Source: Yersinia bercovieri ATCC 43970 (GTDB lineage Bacteria > Pseudomonadota > Gammaproteobacteria > Enterobacterales > Enterobacteriaceae). Taken from it: DNA of 64,000 bases. Location of the stretch: positions 3,906,001 to 3,970,000 of the forward strand of contig NZ_CP054044.1 of the NCBI RefSeq assembly GCF_013282745.1, in the 5' to 3' direction. Positions 44,825 through 55,305 of this stretch are shown piece by piece. The position numbers and the translations under genes are program-made. The notes beneath the pieces were generated by a model. The model did no database searches and was not told where the DNA came from. It saw nothing but the letters and a program-made list of their open reading frames with translations. The first letter of the stretch is position 1; each line of letters starts with the position of its first letter.

Positions 44825-45241
44825 TTACTCTTTTTCTAAGCCCAGCCGAGGTATTTCAATTTTCGGGCAGCGATCCATAACCACCTTTAGCCCCGCATCC
44901 GCCGCCAATGTTGCCGCCAACTCATTAATCACACCGATTTGCAGCCATAGCACTTTAGCACCGATGGCTATCGCCTCCTGTGCCACGCCATACGCAGCTT
45001 CGGTGTTACGAAAGACATCCACCATATCAATTGCATGAGGGATATCCGCCAGTTCAGCGTATACCTGCTGCCCCAGTAACGTTTTTCCCGCTAGTTTCGG
45101 ACTGACAGGGATAACCTGATACCCCTGCTGTAGCAGATAAGCCATAACACTATAACTGGGACGCGATGGGTTATCACTTGCCCCGACTAGCGCAACTGTT
45201 TTTACCTGCTGGAGAGTGTCAGCAATCTCTTTATCGTGCAT
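44825..45241 (-). CDS. yccU: CoA-binding protein YccU
   Basis: A 138-residue CoA_binding Rossmann-fold protein: [34 protein letters not shown], then [12 protein letters not shown] and [12 protein letters not shown]. No enzyme activity is established. It is convergent with hspQ, as in E. coli. Confidence 0.92.
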   Translation of the reverse strand: MHDKEIADTLQQVKTVALVGASDNPSRPSYSVMAYLLQQGYQVIPVSPKLAGKTLLGQQVYAELADIPHAIDMVDVFRNTEAAYGVAQEAIAIGAKVLWLQIGVINELAATLAADAGLKVVMDRCPKIEIPRLGLEKE

Positions 45242-45557
45242 TTTTCAGCTCCTCTGATGCGCTAAAAGAATATTCCTATCCATTTGCATTTAGGTGGAAT
45301 GATAAATATTAGGCGACGTCTAAGTGTACATCATGTGGAAAATTGAGAATAAACCCGGTCTAATTGATTTCGTTTAATAGATATAGCACTAATAACTGTT
45401 AGATTGCCTCTTTTATCTTTAGAATTCATTAGGATAATGATGACACATTTATACTGAATATTTCAGAAAGTAAATAAGTGTGGGCGCACGGAAAGACTTT
45501 GACACATAATCTAGCCTGTCTGACAATGTAAGTGGATATCACCTTCAGGAGCAACAC

Positions 45558-46241
45558 ATGAAATTTGGTCTGGTGGTCGCAGGGATTTTGGCCGTTTGCT
45601 GTAGCACTTCAGCGTTAGCCACGACCTTAAAACTTGCACCGGAAATTGACCTGTTGGTGGTCGATGGCAAAAATATGTCTGGCTCCTTGCTAAAAGGGGC
45701 CGATAGTTTGGAGCTAAACAGCGGCCAGCATCAAATCCTGTTCAAAGTGGCAAAACCGCTGCCGGCAGAACCGAAAATATTGTATGCATCTCCGCCACTG
45801 GTGGTGGTGTTTAATACCCGCAATATTCGCTCAGTTGCCATCAAACTACCCGCTATCGAGACTGAACGAGATGGGAATAAGTTCTCTAAAAACCCTATAT
45901 TTCAGCTTATTGGCGATAATGGCCGCCCGTTGTCGGTGCGCCACGATGTGCTGCACGAAGAGAATCTCAACACTGCGACAACACTTGAAACCGCAATGGC
46001 CACCTATAACGTCGGGCAATACAGTGCTTCCGTTCCCTCATTTGCCACAATACCGCCGTCACCAGTAAGTGCCGTGCCGGGGACCACCATTGCGGTTGCA
46101 GGTACAAATGCAACACAGAAGACAACCCGTCTGCAAGGTGAGAATGTCGCTGAACAGATGCTGCAATATTGGTTCCTGCAAGCCGATGCCGAAACCCAAC
46201 AGCGCTTCCTGCTATGGGCAAAAAAACCACCCGCTAAGTAG
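45558..46241 (+). CDS. yccT: YccT (CsgI) family exported protein, DUF2057
   Basis: A 227-residue periplasmic protein with a signal peptide ([19 protein letters not shown]) and the DUF2057 features [16 protein letters not shown] and [11 protein letters not shown]. In Salmonella and E. coli the homologue (renamed CsgI) lowers curli assembly. It has aggagc RBS. The 316-bp region upstream (45242-45557) is AT-rich with no site I can identify. Confidence 0.88.
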   Translation: MKFGLVVAGILAVCCSTSALATTLKLAPEIDLLVVDGKNMSGSLLKGADSLELNSGQHQILFKVAKPLPAEPKILYASPPLVVVFNTRNIRSVAIKLPAIETERDGNKFSKNPIFQLIGDNGRPLSVRHDVLHEENLNTATTLETAMATYNVGQYSASVPSFATIPPSPVSAVPGTTIAVAGTNATQKTTRLQGENVAEQMLQYWFLQADAETQQRFLLWAKKPPAK

Positions 46242-46376
46242 TGAGTCCCGTTTAGGCTGCTCTTAAATATCAGGTTATGCTTGTTTCTTCGCATTTCTTT
46301 GCGTTAGCGCTATGCACAAAATAGCCATTTCAGTAATCTGTCAGCAAACCGCTGGCTCTTATTGAAGGATATTTTG

Positions 46377-46835
46377 ATGGAACTCACCACCCGCACTATT
46401 GCGGCACGTAAGCATATTGCCCTTGTTTCCCATGACCACTGCAAAAAATCACTGCTTGAGTGGGTCATGGCAAACCGAGATCTTTTGGCACAGCACGAAC
46501 TTTATGCCACTGGCACCACCGGCAATCTGGTTCAAAACGCCACGGGGATTGATGTCCACTGTTTGCTTAGTGGCCCAATGGGGGGGGATCAGGAGGTGGG
46601 CGCACTGATATCTGAGAAAAAAATCGATATCCTTATCTTCTTCTGGGACCCGCTCAATGCGGTTCCCCATGATCCAGATGTAAAAGCCCTGCTGCGCCTG
46701 GCGACGGTTTGGAATATTCCCGTGGCCACTAACCGCTCAACCGCAGATTTCTTAATTGGCTCAGCTTTGTTCAGCAGTGAAGTGACCATCGCTATCCCTG
46801 ATTATGATCACTATTTGAAGCAACGCCTGAAATAA
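46377..46835 (+). CDS. mgsA: Methylglyoxal synthase
   Basis: A 152-residue enzyme converting dihydroxyacetone phosphate to methylglyoxal and phosphate. The catalytic Asp is in [14 protein letters not shown], and the phosphate-binding stretches ALVSHDHCK and TGTTGN are present. The ATG at 46377 follows aagga; an upstream TTG is not used. The codons for MGGD contain a run of eight G (46580-46587), in frame here. Confidence 0.96.
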   Translation: MELTTRTIAARKHIALVSHDHCKKSLLEWVMANRDLLAQHELYATGTTGNLVQNATGIDVHCLLSGPMGGDQEVGALISEKKIDILIFFWDPLNAVPHDPDVKALLRLATVWNIPVATNRSTADFLIGSALFSSEVTIAIPDYDHYLKQRLK

Positions 46836-46837
46836 TC

Positions 46838-46869
46838 ATGAAGCCCGGTGATGACCCATCGGGCTTCAT
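46838..46869. terminator. Bidirectional terminator between mgsA and helD
   Basis: ATGAAGCCCG and CGGGCTTCAT form a perfect 10-bp stem, between two convergent genes. Confidence 0.85.
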
Positions 46870-46874
46870 TTTAG

Positions 46875-48929
46875 CTAGGGTTTGCGCTGAACCGGGACAC
46901 CTAATTCACCCAGTTGCTGAATAAAAACAGAGGGATTAGCCGTGTCTTGCAGCAGCCATACTTGATGTTTTGCTCGGGTCATGGCGACATAAAGCAAACG
47001 CCGCTCTTCTGCATCAGGGAAATCCTCCGGTGCCGGTAGCAGCACATCTTCCAAAATTGACTCCCGTGCCACGGCAGGAAAACCATCACTCCCCTGATGT
47101 AAACCAGCAATAATTACATAATCAGCCTGTTGCCCTTTACTGGCATGAATCGTCATAAAATCAATGATTAACTTTGGCCAGCGTGTTGCCGCCTTTGACA
47201 AAATATCGGGCCGCAGATGATGATAACGCGCCAAGATCAGAATACGCTCGTCACCCTTAACAAAGCCACTGAGCTTATCCAGCAATGTCTCAAGTTGTTC
47301 GCTCGGTAAAATCATCACCGACTTTTTATTGCCTTTGCTTAAGCTATTCAGTGGTTTTTTCAATTGATAGGGATTTTGCTGGATAAACCGGTTAGCAATC
47401 TCACCGATGCGATCATTAAAACGGTAGGTCGTATCCAGTGCACATTCAGCGCCCTCGCCAAAATGCTGACTAAACGCCGTCGTGAGGGAGAGCTCTGCGC
47501 CGCTGAACCGGTAAATTGCCTGCCAATCATCACCGACTGCAAACAGGCAAGTTTGCTTATTTTGCTTACGCAGCGCGGTCAGTAGCATGGCCCGTTGCGG
47601 CGAGACATCCTGAAACTCATCGACCAAAATGTGTTTCCACGGGCTAACAAACCGCCCTTTCTCCAGCAAATTTACCGCCTGATGAATCAGCCCGGAGAAA
47701 TCGACGGCCCCCTCCTCTTTCAGCGCTGTTTTCCATGCTTTTAGTAAGGGTGCCATTAAACGTATGCGTTTCTGGAAGAGATCGCGTACCTCCTCATCAG
47801 CCTGCTCAATCATTTCGGCCTGACTACCGCCATGCATCCGCATCAATCCTAACCAGCGCTCAAGTCGCCCTGCCAGCCGCGCCGCCAGTCGTTTATCCTG
47901 CCAAAAATCACCTTCACTGACTTCCCATGCCAACTCATGGGTTAGCCACTCACGCCACCCTTTAGCCTGCGCTTTCTTTTCGCTGCACTGCTGCTGCCAA
48001 TGCTGAATCAACAGCGATCTTCTGGCTTTGCTGTCAGATTCCAATTTACTGATAGCGGGGGTTTTGCGGCTGCCTTGCTGGATAATCTGCAACGCAAGTG
48101 CATGGAAGGTTTTGGCCTGAATATCATCCACCGCCAACCGCTGCTTGATGCGGCTATTCATTTCGTCAGCCGCCTGGCGGCCAAACGCCAGCAGCAAGAT
48201 CTGCTCAGGTCGTGCTTCATTACGGCGTAATAGCCAGGCCGCGCGGGCCACCAGCACCGACGTTTTACCACTGCCCGCGCCTGCCAGTACCAACACCGAA
48301 TCTTCACCGTTGACCACCGCACGACTCTGCGACTCATTCAGTGGCGAGCTTTCAACACTCTGGAAGAGATCTTGATGCTCCTCCAGCATTCGGTTAGTCC
48401 ATTGCTGATTACGGCGCTCTACACTACGGTTACCTTGCTGCAACCAGCCCAAACAGAGCTCATAATCCGCACGACAAGAGTCAAACGCCATTAATCGCTG
48501 TTCGGGCATAGGTAACGCCGCGAAAGCCTCACGAATAGCGTTTTGTACCTGACCTAATTCGCTACGTTTAAACCATTTATCCTGCTGTTCAATTCGCTTA
48601 ATTGATTCGACTTGTTTATGCAAAACCTCAACACAAACCCGGCTCATCTCCTCACTCCATTGCTGCCAGATGCCCAGTAAGTGATGATAAAAACGTTGGG
48701 TCTCCTGCCATTCAGTGCCATGCAAACGCACAACCTGCTGATTTGGCAGTTCAAATTCCATCTCGCCCCAGACAATACCGCGCTTACATTGAATGTTAAC
48801 CAACTGGTTAAACGGAATCAGGTATTGATGTTTATCACCGCATACTTCAATGCCCGCATTTAGCAAGCGCACCCGATTATAGGGGTGCTGAGCCAGATGC
48901 TTGCCAAAAGATGTCGCTTTAAGTTCCAT
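46875..48929 (-). CDS. helD: DNA helicase IV
   Basis: A 684-residue superfamily I 3'-5' helicase. Motif I is VLAGAGSGKTSVLVAR; motif II is HILVDEFQDVSPQR; motifs III-VI are visible as AVGDDWQAIYRFSGAE, MTIHASKGQQADYVII and LLYVAMTRAKH. The ATG at 48929 gives MELKATSFGKHLAQHPYNR, matching the E. coli start and length; the frame is open for 49 more codons upstream. It acts in recombination and repair. Confidence 0.96.
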   Translation of the reverse strand: MELKATSFGKHLAQHPYNRVRLLNAGIEVCGDKHQYLIPFNQLVNIQCKRGIVWGEMEFELPNQQVVRLHGTEWQETQRFYHHLLGIWQQWSEEMSRVCVEVLHKQVESIKRIEQQDKWFKRSELGQVQNAIREAFAALPMPEQRLMAFDSCRADYELCLGWLQQGNRSVERRNQQWTNRMLEEHQDLFQSVESSPLNESQSRAVVNGEDSVLVLAGAGSGKTSVLVARAAWLLRRNEARPEQILLLAFGRQAADEMNSRIKQRLAVDDIQAKTFHALALQIIQQGSRKTPAISKLESDSKARRSLLIQHWQQQCSEKKAQAKGWREWLTHELAWEVSEGDFWQDKRLAARLAGRLERWLGLMRMHGGSQAEMIEQADEEVRDLFQKRIRLMAPLLKAWKTALKEEGAVDFSGLIHQAVNLLEKGRFVSPWKHILVDEFQDVSPQRAMLLTALRKQNKQTCLFAVGDDWQAIYRFSGAELSLTTAFSQHFGEGAECALDTTYRFNDRIGEIANRFIQQNPYQLKKPLNSLSKGNKKSVMILPSEQLETLLDKLSGFVKGDERILILARYHHLRPDILSKAATRWPKLIIDFMTIHASKGQQADYVIIAGLHQGSDGFPAVARESILEDVLLPAPEDFPDAEERRLLYVAMTRAKHQVWLLQDTANPSVFIQQLGELGVPVQRKP

Positions 48930-49122
48930 ATCTGCGCGCCAAACTCGTATTAAGTGAATTGAAATAACATAATGGAGTGTAAATAAAATAATTGAGTTTA
49001 AACAATAGGTATCCGATAGTTGAAAAAGGAAACTCACCCGTGCTATCCGTATAACATGGTTAGTCGGTGTTATCACTCATCCGCATTGCGGTTTTTATAT
49101 TCAGCCTGGTAGATTAATCATT

Positions 49123-49575
49123 ATGCGTACTGTACTGAACATTCTTAATTTTGTTTTAGGTGGTTTCTTCACCACGTTGGGCTGGCTGTTAGCCACAGTC
49201 GTCAGCGTCATTCTGATTTTCACCTTACCATTAACCCGCTCTTGCTGGGAGATTACCAAGTTATCATTTCTCCCTTATGGCAATGAGGCGATCCATGTCA
49301 ATGAATTATACCCAGAAAAAAGTAATGCTTTGCTAACTGCGGGTGGTTCTCTATTAAATATTGTCTGGTTTGTGCTATTTGGCTGGTGGCTCTGCTTATC
49401 ACATATCGTCACCGGTATTGTGCAGTGTATAACCATCATCGGGATCCCGGTGGGGATTGCCAATTTTAAGATTGCTGCTATCGCACTATGGCCAGTGGGT
49501 CGCCGTGTCGTTTCAGTCGAAATGGCGCAACAGGCAAGAATAGCCAATGCTCAACGCCAGTATCAGCAACGCTGA
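49123..49575 (+). CDS. yccF: Inner membrane protein YccF
   Basis: A 150-residue DUF307 protein with three or four membrane helices, MRTVLNILNFVLGGFFTTLG and IIGIPVGIANFKIAAIALWPVG. Closely matches E. coli YccF. Function is unknown. It is followed 22 bp later by yccS, as in E. coli. Confidence 0.94.
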   Translation: MRTVLNILNFVLGGFFTTLGWLLATVVSVILIFTLPLTRSCWEITKLSFLPYGNEAIHVNELYPEKSNALLTAGGSLLNIVWFVLFGWWLCLSHIVTGIVQCITIIGIPVGIANFKIAAIALWPVGRRVVSVEMAQQARIANAQRQYQQR

Positions 49576-49597
49576 ATTTCAGTTTTAGAGGTTTTTT

Positions 49598-51733
49598 GTG
49601 CTCACTTTCGTCACTGCTTTACGCCGTTATGTCTACAATAGTAGTCTGCTTTATCATGTCCGTATCTTTATCGCGTTGGCGGGAGTAACAGCGGTTCCAT
49701 GGTGGATTGATCAACCTAAACTGACCATTCCACTGACCCTAGGCGTTGTTGCCGCAGCACTGACTGACCTTGATGACCGCCTGACCGGGCGGTTACGTAA
49801 CCTATTCATTACGCTGATCTGTTTTTTTGTCGCCTCAGCCTCCATTGAGCTTTTATTCCCTTATCCCTGGCTCTTTGCCCTTGGCCTGACCTTCTCAACC
49901 TGTGGTTTCATTCTGCTGGGTGCCTTAGGCCAACGCTACGCAACCATTGCTTTTGGTGCATTGTTAATCGCCATCTACACCATGCTCGGCACCTCGATGT
50001 ACCATATTTGGTATCAGCAGCCACTGTTACTGCTGCTGGGTGCCGTTTGGTACAACCTACTGACCTTGTGCGGGCATCTTATTTTCCCTATCCGCCCCTT
50101 ACAGGATAATTTGGCCCGCTGTTATCAGCAGCTTGCCCGCTATTTGGAAGCCAAAGCCAATCTATTTGATCCCGATATTGAGCCAGGGGTCGATCAACCT
50201 ATTATTGATGTGGCGATGGCCAACGGCACTTTAGTCGCAACGTTGAATCAAGCCAAAGCCTCGCTGGTGACGCGGCTAAAAGGTGACCGGGGCCAGCGTG
50301 GGACGCGGCGCACTCTGCACTACTATTTTGTGGCGCAAGATATCCATGAACGTGCCAGTTCATCGCATGTCCAATATCAAGCGCTACGGGAGAAATTCCG
50401 CTATAGCGATGTGCTATTCCGCTTTCAGCGCTTATTAAGTATGCAAGCCAGAGCCTGTATGCAGCTTTCGCAATCTATCTTGATGAGACAAAAATATCAG
50501 CATGATCCTCGCTTTGAGCGAGCCTTTACTTTTTTAGATGCGGCACTGGCCAGAGAGCTGGCTCAAAACGAGAATGTGCAGCAAGTTAAAGCACTTTCCC
50601 ATTTGCTGAAAAACTTGCGGGCGATTGATGCTCAACTGGCTGGAATTGAATCAGAGCAGGTACTCGCCGAAGGCCCACAGCCAGAAAGCCGTTTGTCTGA
50701 CGACCACCTCACCGGTTGGAGTGATATTAAGCTGCGCATCAGCCGCCATCTGACACCAAAATCGGCACTCTTTCGCCACGCAGTCCGCATGTCCGTCGTG
50801 CTCTGTATCGGCTATGCATTCATTCAGTTTACCGGTATGCGCCACGGCTATTGGATCTTGCTAACCAGCCTTTTTGTCTGTCAGCCCAACTATAATGCAA
50901 CACGCCGCCGCCTTGCACTGCGCATCGTCGGTACTCTGGCCGGCATACTTATCGGTTTGCCTATCCTCTATTTCGTGCCATCCATTGAGGGGCAATTAAT
51001 TCTGATTGTGATTACCGGGGTGCTCTTTTTTGCCTTCCGTAATGTGCAGTATGCTCACGCCACGATGTTTATTACCCTGCTGGTTTTGTTATGTTTTAAC
51101 CTGCTAGGTGAAGGGTTTGAGGTTGCCGCACCACGAGTATTCGACACTTTACTGGGGTGCGCTATTGCCTGGGTCGCTGTGAGCTTTATCTGGCCTGACT
51201 GGAAGTTCCGCCAACTTCCGACGGTGGTCCACAAAACACTTAATGCGAATTGCCGCTATCTGGATGCAATTCTGGTGCAATACTATCAAGGTAAAGATAA
51301 CAGCCTGCCCTATCGCATAGCGCGCCGTGATGCTCATAATTGTGATGCCGAGTTAGCCTCCGTCATTTCAAATATGTCAGCAGAGCCCAAGAGTGATAAC
51401 GAGACTCAAGAGGCGGCATTCCGTTTACTCTGCCTGAACCACACCATGCTCAGTTATATCTCCGCGCTGGGCGCTCATCGTGAGAAACTGACCAATACCG
51501 CCACACTGAATTTACTTAACGATGCTATTTGTTATATCGAGGGCACTCTTGAGCAAGAGCAACCAGACAGTTCGAAAATGGCACAGGTATTAGCGGGCTT
51601 ATCTACCCGACTGCAAGAGTGTAACCCTGAGCCGGAGAGTAAAGATCAATTGGTTTTACAGCAGATTGGTTTACTGCTGGAGCTGTTACCTGAACTTAGT
51701 GAACTGAATAAGCAAATCAGCCAGACTCGTTAG
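49598..51733 (+). CDS. yccS: YccS, FUSC-family inner membrane protein
   Basis: A 711-residue protein with two blocks of membrane helices (about residues 20-170 and 400-530) separated by a soluble domain, and a C-terminal soluble tail. The FUSC repeat VRMSVVLCIGYAFIQFTGMRHGYWILLTSLFVCQPNY is conserved with E. coli. GTG start at 49598 with agaggttttt upstream. Related to aromatic-acid and fusaric-acid exporters; substrate unknown. Confidence 0.93.
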   Translation: MLTFVTALRRYVYNSSLLYHVRIFIALAGVTAVPWWIDQPKLTIPLTLGVVAAALTDLDDRLTGRLRNLFITLICFFVASASIELLFPYPWLFALGLTFSTCGFILLGALGQRYATIAFGALLIAIYTMLGTSMYHIWYQQPLLLLLGAVWYNLLTLCGHLIFPIRPLQDNLARCYQQLARYLEAKANLFDPDIEPGVDQPIIDVAMANGTLVATLNQAKASLVTRLKGDRGQRGTRRTLHYYFVAQDIHERASSSHVQYQALREKFRYSDVLFRFQRLLSMQARACMQLSQSILMRQKYQHDPRFERAFTFLDAALARELAQNENVQQVKALSHLLKNLRAIDAQLAGIESEQVLAEGPQPESRLSDDHLTGWSDIKLRISRHLTPKSALFRHAVRMSVVLCIGYAFIQFTGMRHGYWILLTSLFVCQPNYNATRRRLALRIVGTLAGILIGLPILYFVPSIEGQLILIVITGVLFFAFRNVQYAHATMFITLLVLLCFNLLGEGFEVAAPRVFDTLLGCAIAWVAVSFIWPDWKFRQLPTVVHKTLNANCRYLDAILVQYYQGKDNSLPYRIARRDAHNCDAELASVISNMSAEPKSDNETQEAAFRLLCLNHTMLSYISALGAHREKLTNTATLNLLNDAICYIEGTLEQEQPDSSKMAQVLAGLSTRLQECNPEPESKDQLVLQQIGLLLELLPELSELNKQISQTR

Positions 51734-51735
51734 TT

Positions 51736-51766
51736 AACCACGGGCCATCCTCGATGGCCCGTGGTT
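51736..51766. terminator. Bidirectional terminator between yccS and sxy
   Basis: AACCACGGGCCAT and ATGGCCCGTGGTT form a perfect 13-bp stem with a 5-nt loop. The stem overlaps the sxy stop codon. Confidence 0.88.
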
Positions 51767-52388
51767 ATGCTGTTTCATAGACTGCGCTGATGTGTGTCTC
51801 AAACCATTCAACTAGCTCAACACGTATCATCAACGGCAATGCAGCATAGTGGTAGCCACTGATAGCCCCCGCCAGTGACAACAAAACATTTATCCCAAGC
51901 GAGTGTCGTACCGCACGTAATTTCAAATAACAGCGCTTAGCGCCCTCAAGCCGCAACTCCGCTGCATTCTTAATGCCGACCTTCCATAATAACCGCTCAA
52001 GGCTAGCACTAAGATTGGGTAAATCCTTCAGTCTGACTGTGGGGCCTTTTTTGCTTAAAACCTCAGTTCTGGCCTCCTGATAAGCGCGCTCTGCAAAATT
52101 ACGCAGCGTGCGTTCATCCTCCCATAAAAAAGCATCGACCCGATAGTAGCGCAGCAAAATCGGTATCCCACGTTTGGCGTAAACAAGGTTCGTCATCCCC
52201 CTCGCGCGAAATAGCCCCTCAACCTGATCATTGGCACGTAAATACAGTTCCCCCTCAGAAACCACAGCAAACATAATCCCATTAGCCAATAGTCCATAGC
52301 CGCCAAACAGTGAGCGAACTGTGATCTGGCCTAAAAAATTAAAGCAATCTCGTGCCTGCATGATTTTGTTTTCTGATGCGTTTTCCAT
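51765..52388 (-). CDS. sxy: Competence regulator Sxy/TfoX
   Basis: A 207-residue TfoX protein: N-terminal domain with VRSLFGGYGLLANGIMFAVVSEGELYLR and C-terminal domain with RLKDLPNLSASLERLLWKVGIKNAAELRLEGAKRC-type sequence. Sxy works with CRP at CRP-S sites to turn on DNA-uptake genes. Placed between yccS and sulA as in E. coli. RBS aaaggagtag precedes the ATG. Confidence 0.93.
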   Translation of the reverse strand: MENASENKIMQARDCFNFLGQITVRSLFGGYGLLANGIMFAVVSEGELYLRANDQVEGLFRARGMTNLVYAKRGIPILLRYYRVDAFLWEDERTLRNFAERAYQEARTEVLSKKGPTVRLKDLPNLSASLERLLWKVGIKNAAELRLEGAKRCYLKLRAVRHSLGINVLLSLAGAISGYHYAALPLMIRVELVEWFETHISAVYETA

Positions 52389-52577
52389 AACTACTCCTTT
52401 AGTAAAAATCCGAACTAACGTCCCTATTTAGTTGCAATAAGTGTAAGAGGAACAACTAATTAGAAAATACGCAAAATGGATTGCCTAGCCAAATACAAAA
52501 TGAATTTGCACGGGTTTACTTCGCAATTATGCGAAGCGTCTTGTAAAAATTTAGTTGATCTTCGAATAAACAGCGAC

Positions 52578-52597
52578 TACTGTATATACATACAGGA
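52578..52597 (+). promoter_or_regulatory. LexA (SOS) box of sulA
   Basis: CTGTATATACATACAG (52580-52595) has the invariant CTG-N10-CAG and an AT-rich core. It lies 23 bp before the sulA ATG. Confidence 0.95.
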
Positions 52598-52617
52598 TAC
52601 TACAGGCGAGGTTCATT

Positions 52618-53124
52618 ATGCGTACTCAATCACTAAAACCTTATCATGCTAATTATCATTCTCTTGTTACCCGCGATGCCGCACAAAGAGTTGATGCTCC
52701 AACAGATAGTGGCCTTATCAGTGAACTTGTGTACAGTGAAAACCAACCTGCGGTAACCCAGCTATTACTCCCTTTATTACAACAGCTTGGTAAGCAATCT
52801 CGATGGCTCTTATGGTTAACACCGCAACAGAAATTGAGCCGTATCTGGTTACAGCAATCAGGTTTACCAGCGCATAAGGTTGTTCAGCTAAGACAAATCA
52901 ATCCATTGTCGACTGTTGATGCGATGGAAAAAGCATTATTGACGGGAAATTATAGTGTTGTGCTTGGCTGGCTACCGGAGCTATCAGACGATGATCGTAT
53001 CCGTTTACGTTTAGCAGCAAAGTTAGGAAATGCTTATGGGTTTGTTATGCACCCTTTGAATGACACAAAAACGGGTCAAGGACAGTGCGCAACGTTAAAA
53101 ATTCATTCTTCTTTGTATCATTAA
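52618..53124 (+). CDS. sulA: SOS cell division inhibitor SulA
   Basis: A 168-residue FtsZ inhibitor induced by DNA damage. Conserved stretches: [65 protein letters not shown], and the C-terminal LKIHSSLYH, which Lon recognises. LexA box upstream. Next to ompA as in other enterobacteria. Confidence 0.96.
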   Translation: MRTQSLKPYHANYHSLVTRDAAQRVDAPTDSGLISELVYSENQPAVTQLLLPLLQQLGKQSRWLLWLTPQQKLSRIWLQQSGLPAHKVVQLRQINPLSTVDAMEKALLTGNYSVVLGWLPELSDDDRIRLRLAAKLGNAYGFVMHPLNDTKTGQGQCATLKIHSSLYH

Positions 53125-53482
53125 GTGAATTTAGGATTTATCCCATGAATTATTACAATATTTAGCGCTTACTCCTGTGGAACTGACATAAAGCGAGTCG
53201 GAATGCGGCTTCCAGCAGAAAATGTCGCATAGAAAAGGCTGCTTTTTACCACTAAATCGTTAAAGATTATGTACTATTTCGCTTTTTTTTCAGGCCGTTT
53301 ATTACATCACACTTGTAACTTTCTCGCCACGTTGTAGACTTTACATCGCTAAGGTTGCTCTAAAATGCCAAATCATACTGGCAGCGTGCTTAACGGGAGC
53401 GTTAAAACCTTAACGAAGAATTTTAACCAAGGGCTTGGCTTTTTAAAGCTCATTGCCTATTTGGATGATAACGAGGCGTAAA
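53125..53482 (+). promoter_or_regulatory. sulA-ompA intergenic region and ompA leader
   Basis: 358 bp without a gene. The last part, ggatgataacgaggcg (53463-53478), is the conserved ompA ribosome-binding region that the small RNA MicA pairs with in enterobacteria. It suggests a long regulated leader; the start point was not determined. Confidence 0.6.
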
Positions 53483-54535
53483 ATGAAAAAGACAGCTATC
53501 GCATTAGCAGTGGCACTGGCTGGTTTCGCTACAGTAGCGCAAGCCGCACCGAAAGATAACACCTGGTACACCGGTGGTAAACTGGGCTGGTCCCAGTTCC
53601 AAGATACTGGTTCCATCATTGAAAATGACGGCCCAACTCATAAAGACCAAGTGGGTGCTGGTGCGTTCTTGGGTTACCAAGCGAACCAATACCTGGGCTT
53701 TGAAATGGGATACGACTGGCTTGGCCGTATGCCTTATAAAGGCGACACCAACAACGGTGCTTTCAAAGCACAAGGCGTACAGTTAGCTGCTAAACTGAGC
53801 TACCCTGTTGCACAAGATCTGGACGTTTACACTCGTCTGGGTGGTATGGTTTGGCGTGCAGATGCTACCGGTTCTATCAATGGCGACCGCACTAGTGGCC
53901 ACGACACCGGTGTTTCTCCATTGGTTGCTCTGGGTGCTGAATACGCTTGGACCAAAAACTGGGCAACCCGTATGGAATACCAGTGGGTTAACAACATCGG
54001 TGACCGTGCTACCGTTGGTGCTCGTCCAGACAATGGCATGCTGAGCGTAGGTGTATCTTACCGTTTCGGTCAGGATGATGCAGTTGTGCCAGTAGCGCCA
54101 GCTCCAGCTCCAGCGCCAGTTGTTGATACTAAGCGTTTCACACTGAAATCTGACGTGCTGTTCGCTTTCAACAAGTCAACTCTGAAACCAGAAGGCCAGC
54201 AAGCTCTGGACCAACTGTATTCTCAGCTGAGCTCTATCGATCCTAAAGATGGTTCTGTAGTGGTTCTGGGCTTTGCTGACCGTATCGGTCAACCAGCTCC
54301 TAACTTAGCTCTGTCTCAGCGTCGTGCTGACAGCGTGCGTGATTACCTGGTTTCTAAAGGTATCCCTGCTGAAAAAATCACCGCTCGCGGTGAAGGCCAA
54401 GCGAACCCAGTTACAGGTAACACCTGTGACAACGTGAAACCACGTGCTGCTTTGATCGAGTGCCTGGCACCAGATCGTCGCGTAGAGATCGAAGTTAAAG
54501 GCTACAAAGAAGTTGTAACTCAGCCACAGGCTTAA
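53483..54535 (+). CDS. ompA: Outer membrane protein A
   Basis: A 350-residue porin-like protein. The signal peptide ends at AQA, then an eight-stranded barrel starts [18 protein letters not shown] and ends [10 protein letters not shown] Pro-Ala linker ([16 protein letters not shown]) leads to the periplasmic OmpA domain ([20 protein letters not shown], peptidoglycan-binding [16 protein letters not shown]). The ATG at 53483 follows aacgaggcg. Codon use is strongly biased, as in highly expressed genes. Confidence 0.98.
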   Translation: MKKTAIALAVALAGFATVAQAAPKDNTWYTGGKLGWSQFQDTGSIIENDGPTHKDQVGAGAFLGYQANQYLGFEMGYDWLGRMPYKGDTNNGAFKAQGVQLAAKLSYPVAQDLDVYTRLGGMVWRADATGSINGDRTSGHDTGVSPLVALGAEYAWTKNWATRMEYQWVNNIGDRATVGARPDNGMLSVGVSYRFGQDDAVVPVAPAPAPAPVVDTKRFTLKSDVLFAFNKSTLKPEGQQALDQLYSQLSSIDPKDGSVVVLGFADRIGQPAPNLALSQRRADSVRDYLVSKGIPAEKITARGEGQANPVTGNTCDNVKPRAALIECLAPDRRVEIEVKGYKEVVTQPQA

Positions 54536-54550
54536 GTTTACAGCTTTCGT

Positions 54551-54579
54551 AAAAAACCCCGCTTTGCGGGGTTTTTTTT
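54551..54579 (+). terminator. ompA terminator
   Basis: AAAAAACCCCGC and GCGGGGTTTTTT form a stem with loop ttt, followed by more T. Confidence 0.95.
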
Positions 54580-54660
54580 ATGAGAATAAGCACTGCTGGG
54601 TCACAGAGTCTTTTCTTATGGTGTTTCCGGAGTAATCTCAAATTCCGAATACCAGACAGA

Positions 54661-55116
54661 TTAACTCTCTTTACCAAGAATATCCTGCAAATCCTGTTTC
54701 AAAGAGGACATCTGGTGGGCATATTTCTCTTTGCGCTCAGCATCTTCAATCAACTGAACCACTGTCTCCGAAAGCGTATTACCACGACGCCGGGCAAGGG
54801 CTGCCAAACGTTGCCAGACCAAAAACTCTAAATCGATTGATTTTTTGCGGGTATGTTGATGCTCTGCATTAAAATGCCGCTTACGTCTGGCGCGGATTGT
54901 CTGCTTCATCCGAGTCGCCAGTTGCTGGTTCATATGTGCATCAATCCACTCCAACACCTTCACTGGCTCACTTTCCAGCTTAATCAGTTGCTCTACGGCG
55001 TCCGTAGCTGCACTGTTTTCGATATGTCGGGTAATGGCTTCACCTTCACGGTGTTTTTTTACCAAATACGCCCATTTCCAACCACTTTCCAAATTTTCCA
55101 GTTGTTGATATTTCAT
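54661..55116 (-). CDS. matP: Ter macrodomain organiser MatP
   Basis: A 151-residue DNA-binding protein that condenses the chromosome terminus at matS sites. [26 protein letters not shown] and [32 protein letters not shown] (ribbon-helix-helix) match E. coli; the C-terminal coiled coil is [20 protein letters not shown]. The ATG at 55116 matches the E. coli start; the open frame upstream is not used. Confidence 0.95.
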   Translation of the reverse strand: MKYQQLENLESGWKWAYLVKKHREGEAITRHIENSAATDAVEQLIKLESEPVKVLEWIDAHMNQQLATRMKQTIRARRKRHFNAEHQHTRKKSIDLEFLVWQRLAALARRRGNTLSETVVQLIEDAERKEKYAHQMSSLKQDLQDILGKES

Positions 55117-55285
55117 CGTGAGCTCTTTAGTGACCGCGTAACTTAAATCAAGCATAACAGCTTTACACAGAATTTCACCCTACTAAAAGCACATGAATAG
55201 ATTGTTTTTTGTACGGAATACTGCCGATGTCTTACTCCTTGCCACCAACTGCTACTCTACGTGTATGCAGCCTGCTTTATTCTTG

Positions 55286-55291
55286 TATAAT
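55286..55291 (+). promoter_or_regulatory. Candidate ycbZ -10 element
   Basis: A perfect TATAAT at 55286-55291 predicts a start near 55298, only about 8 nt before the TTG used for ycbZ. Confidence 0.5.
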
Positions 55292-55305
55292 CGCCCTTTC
55301 CCTTT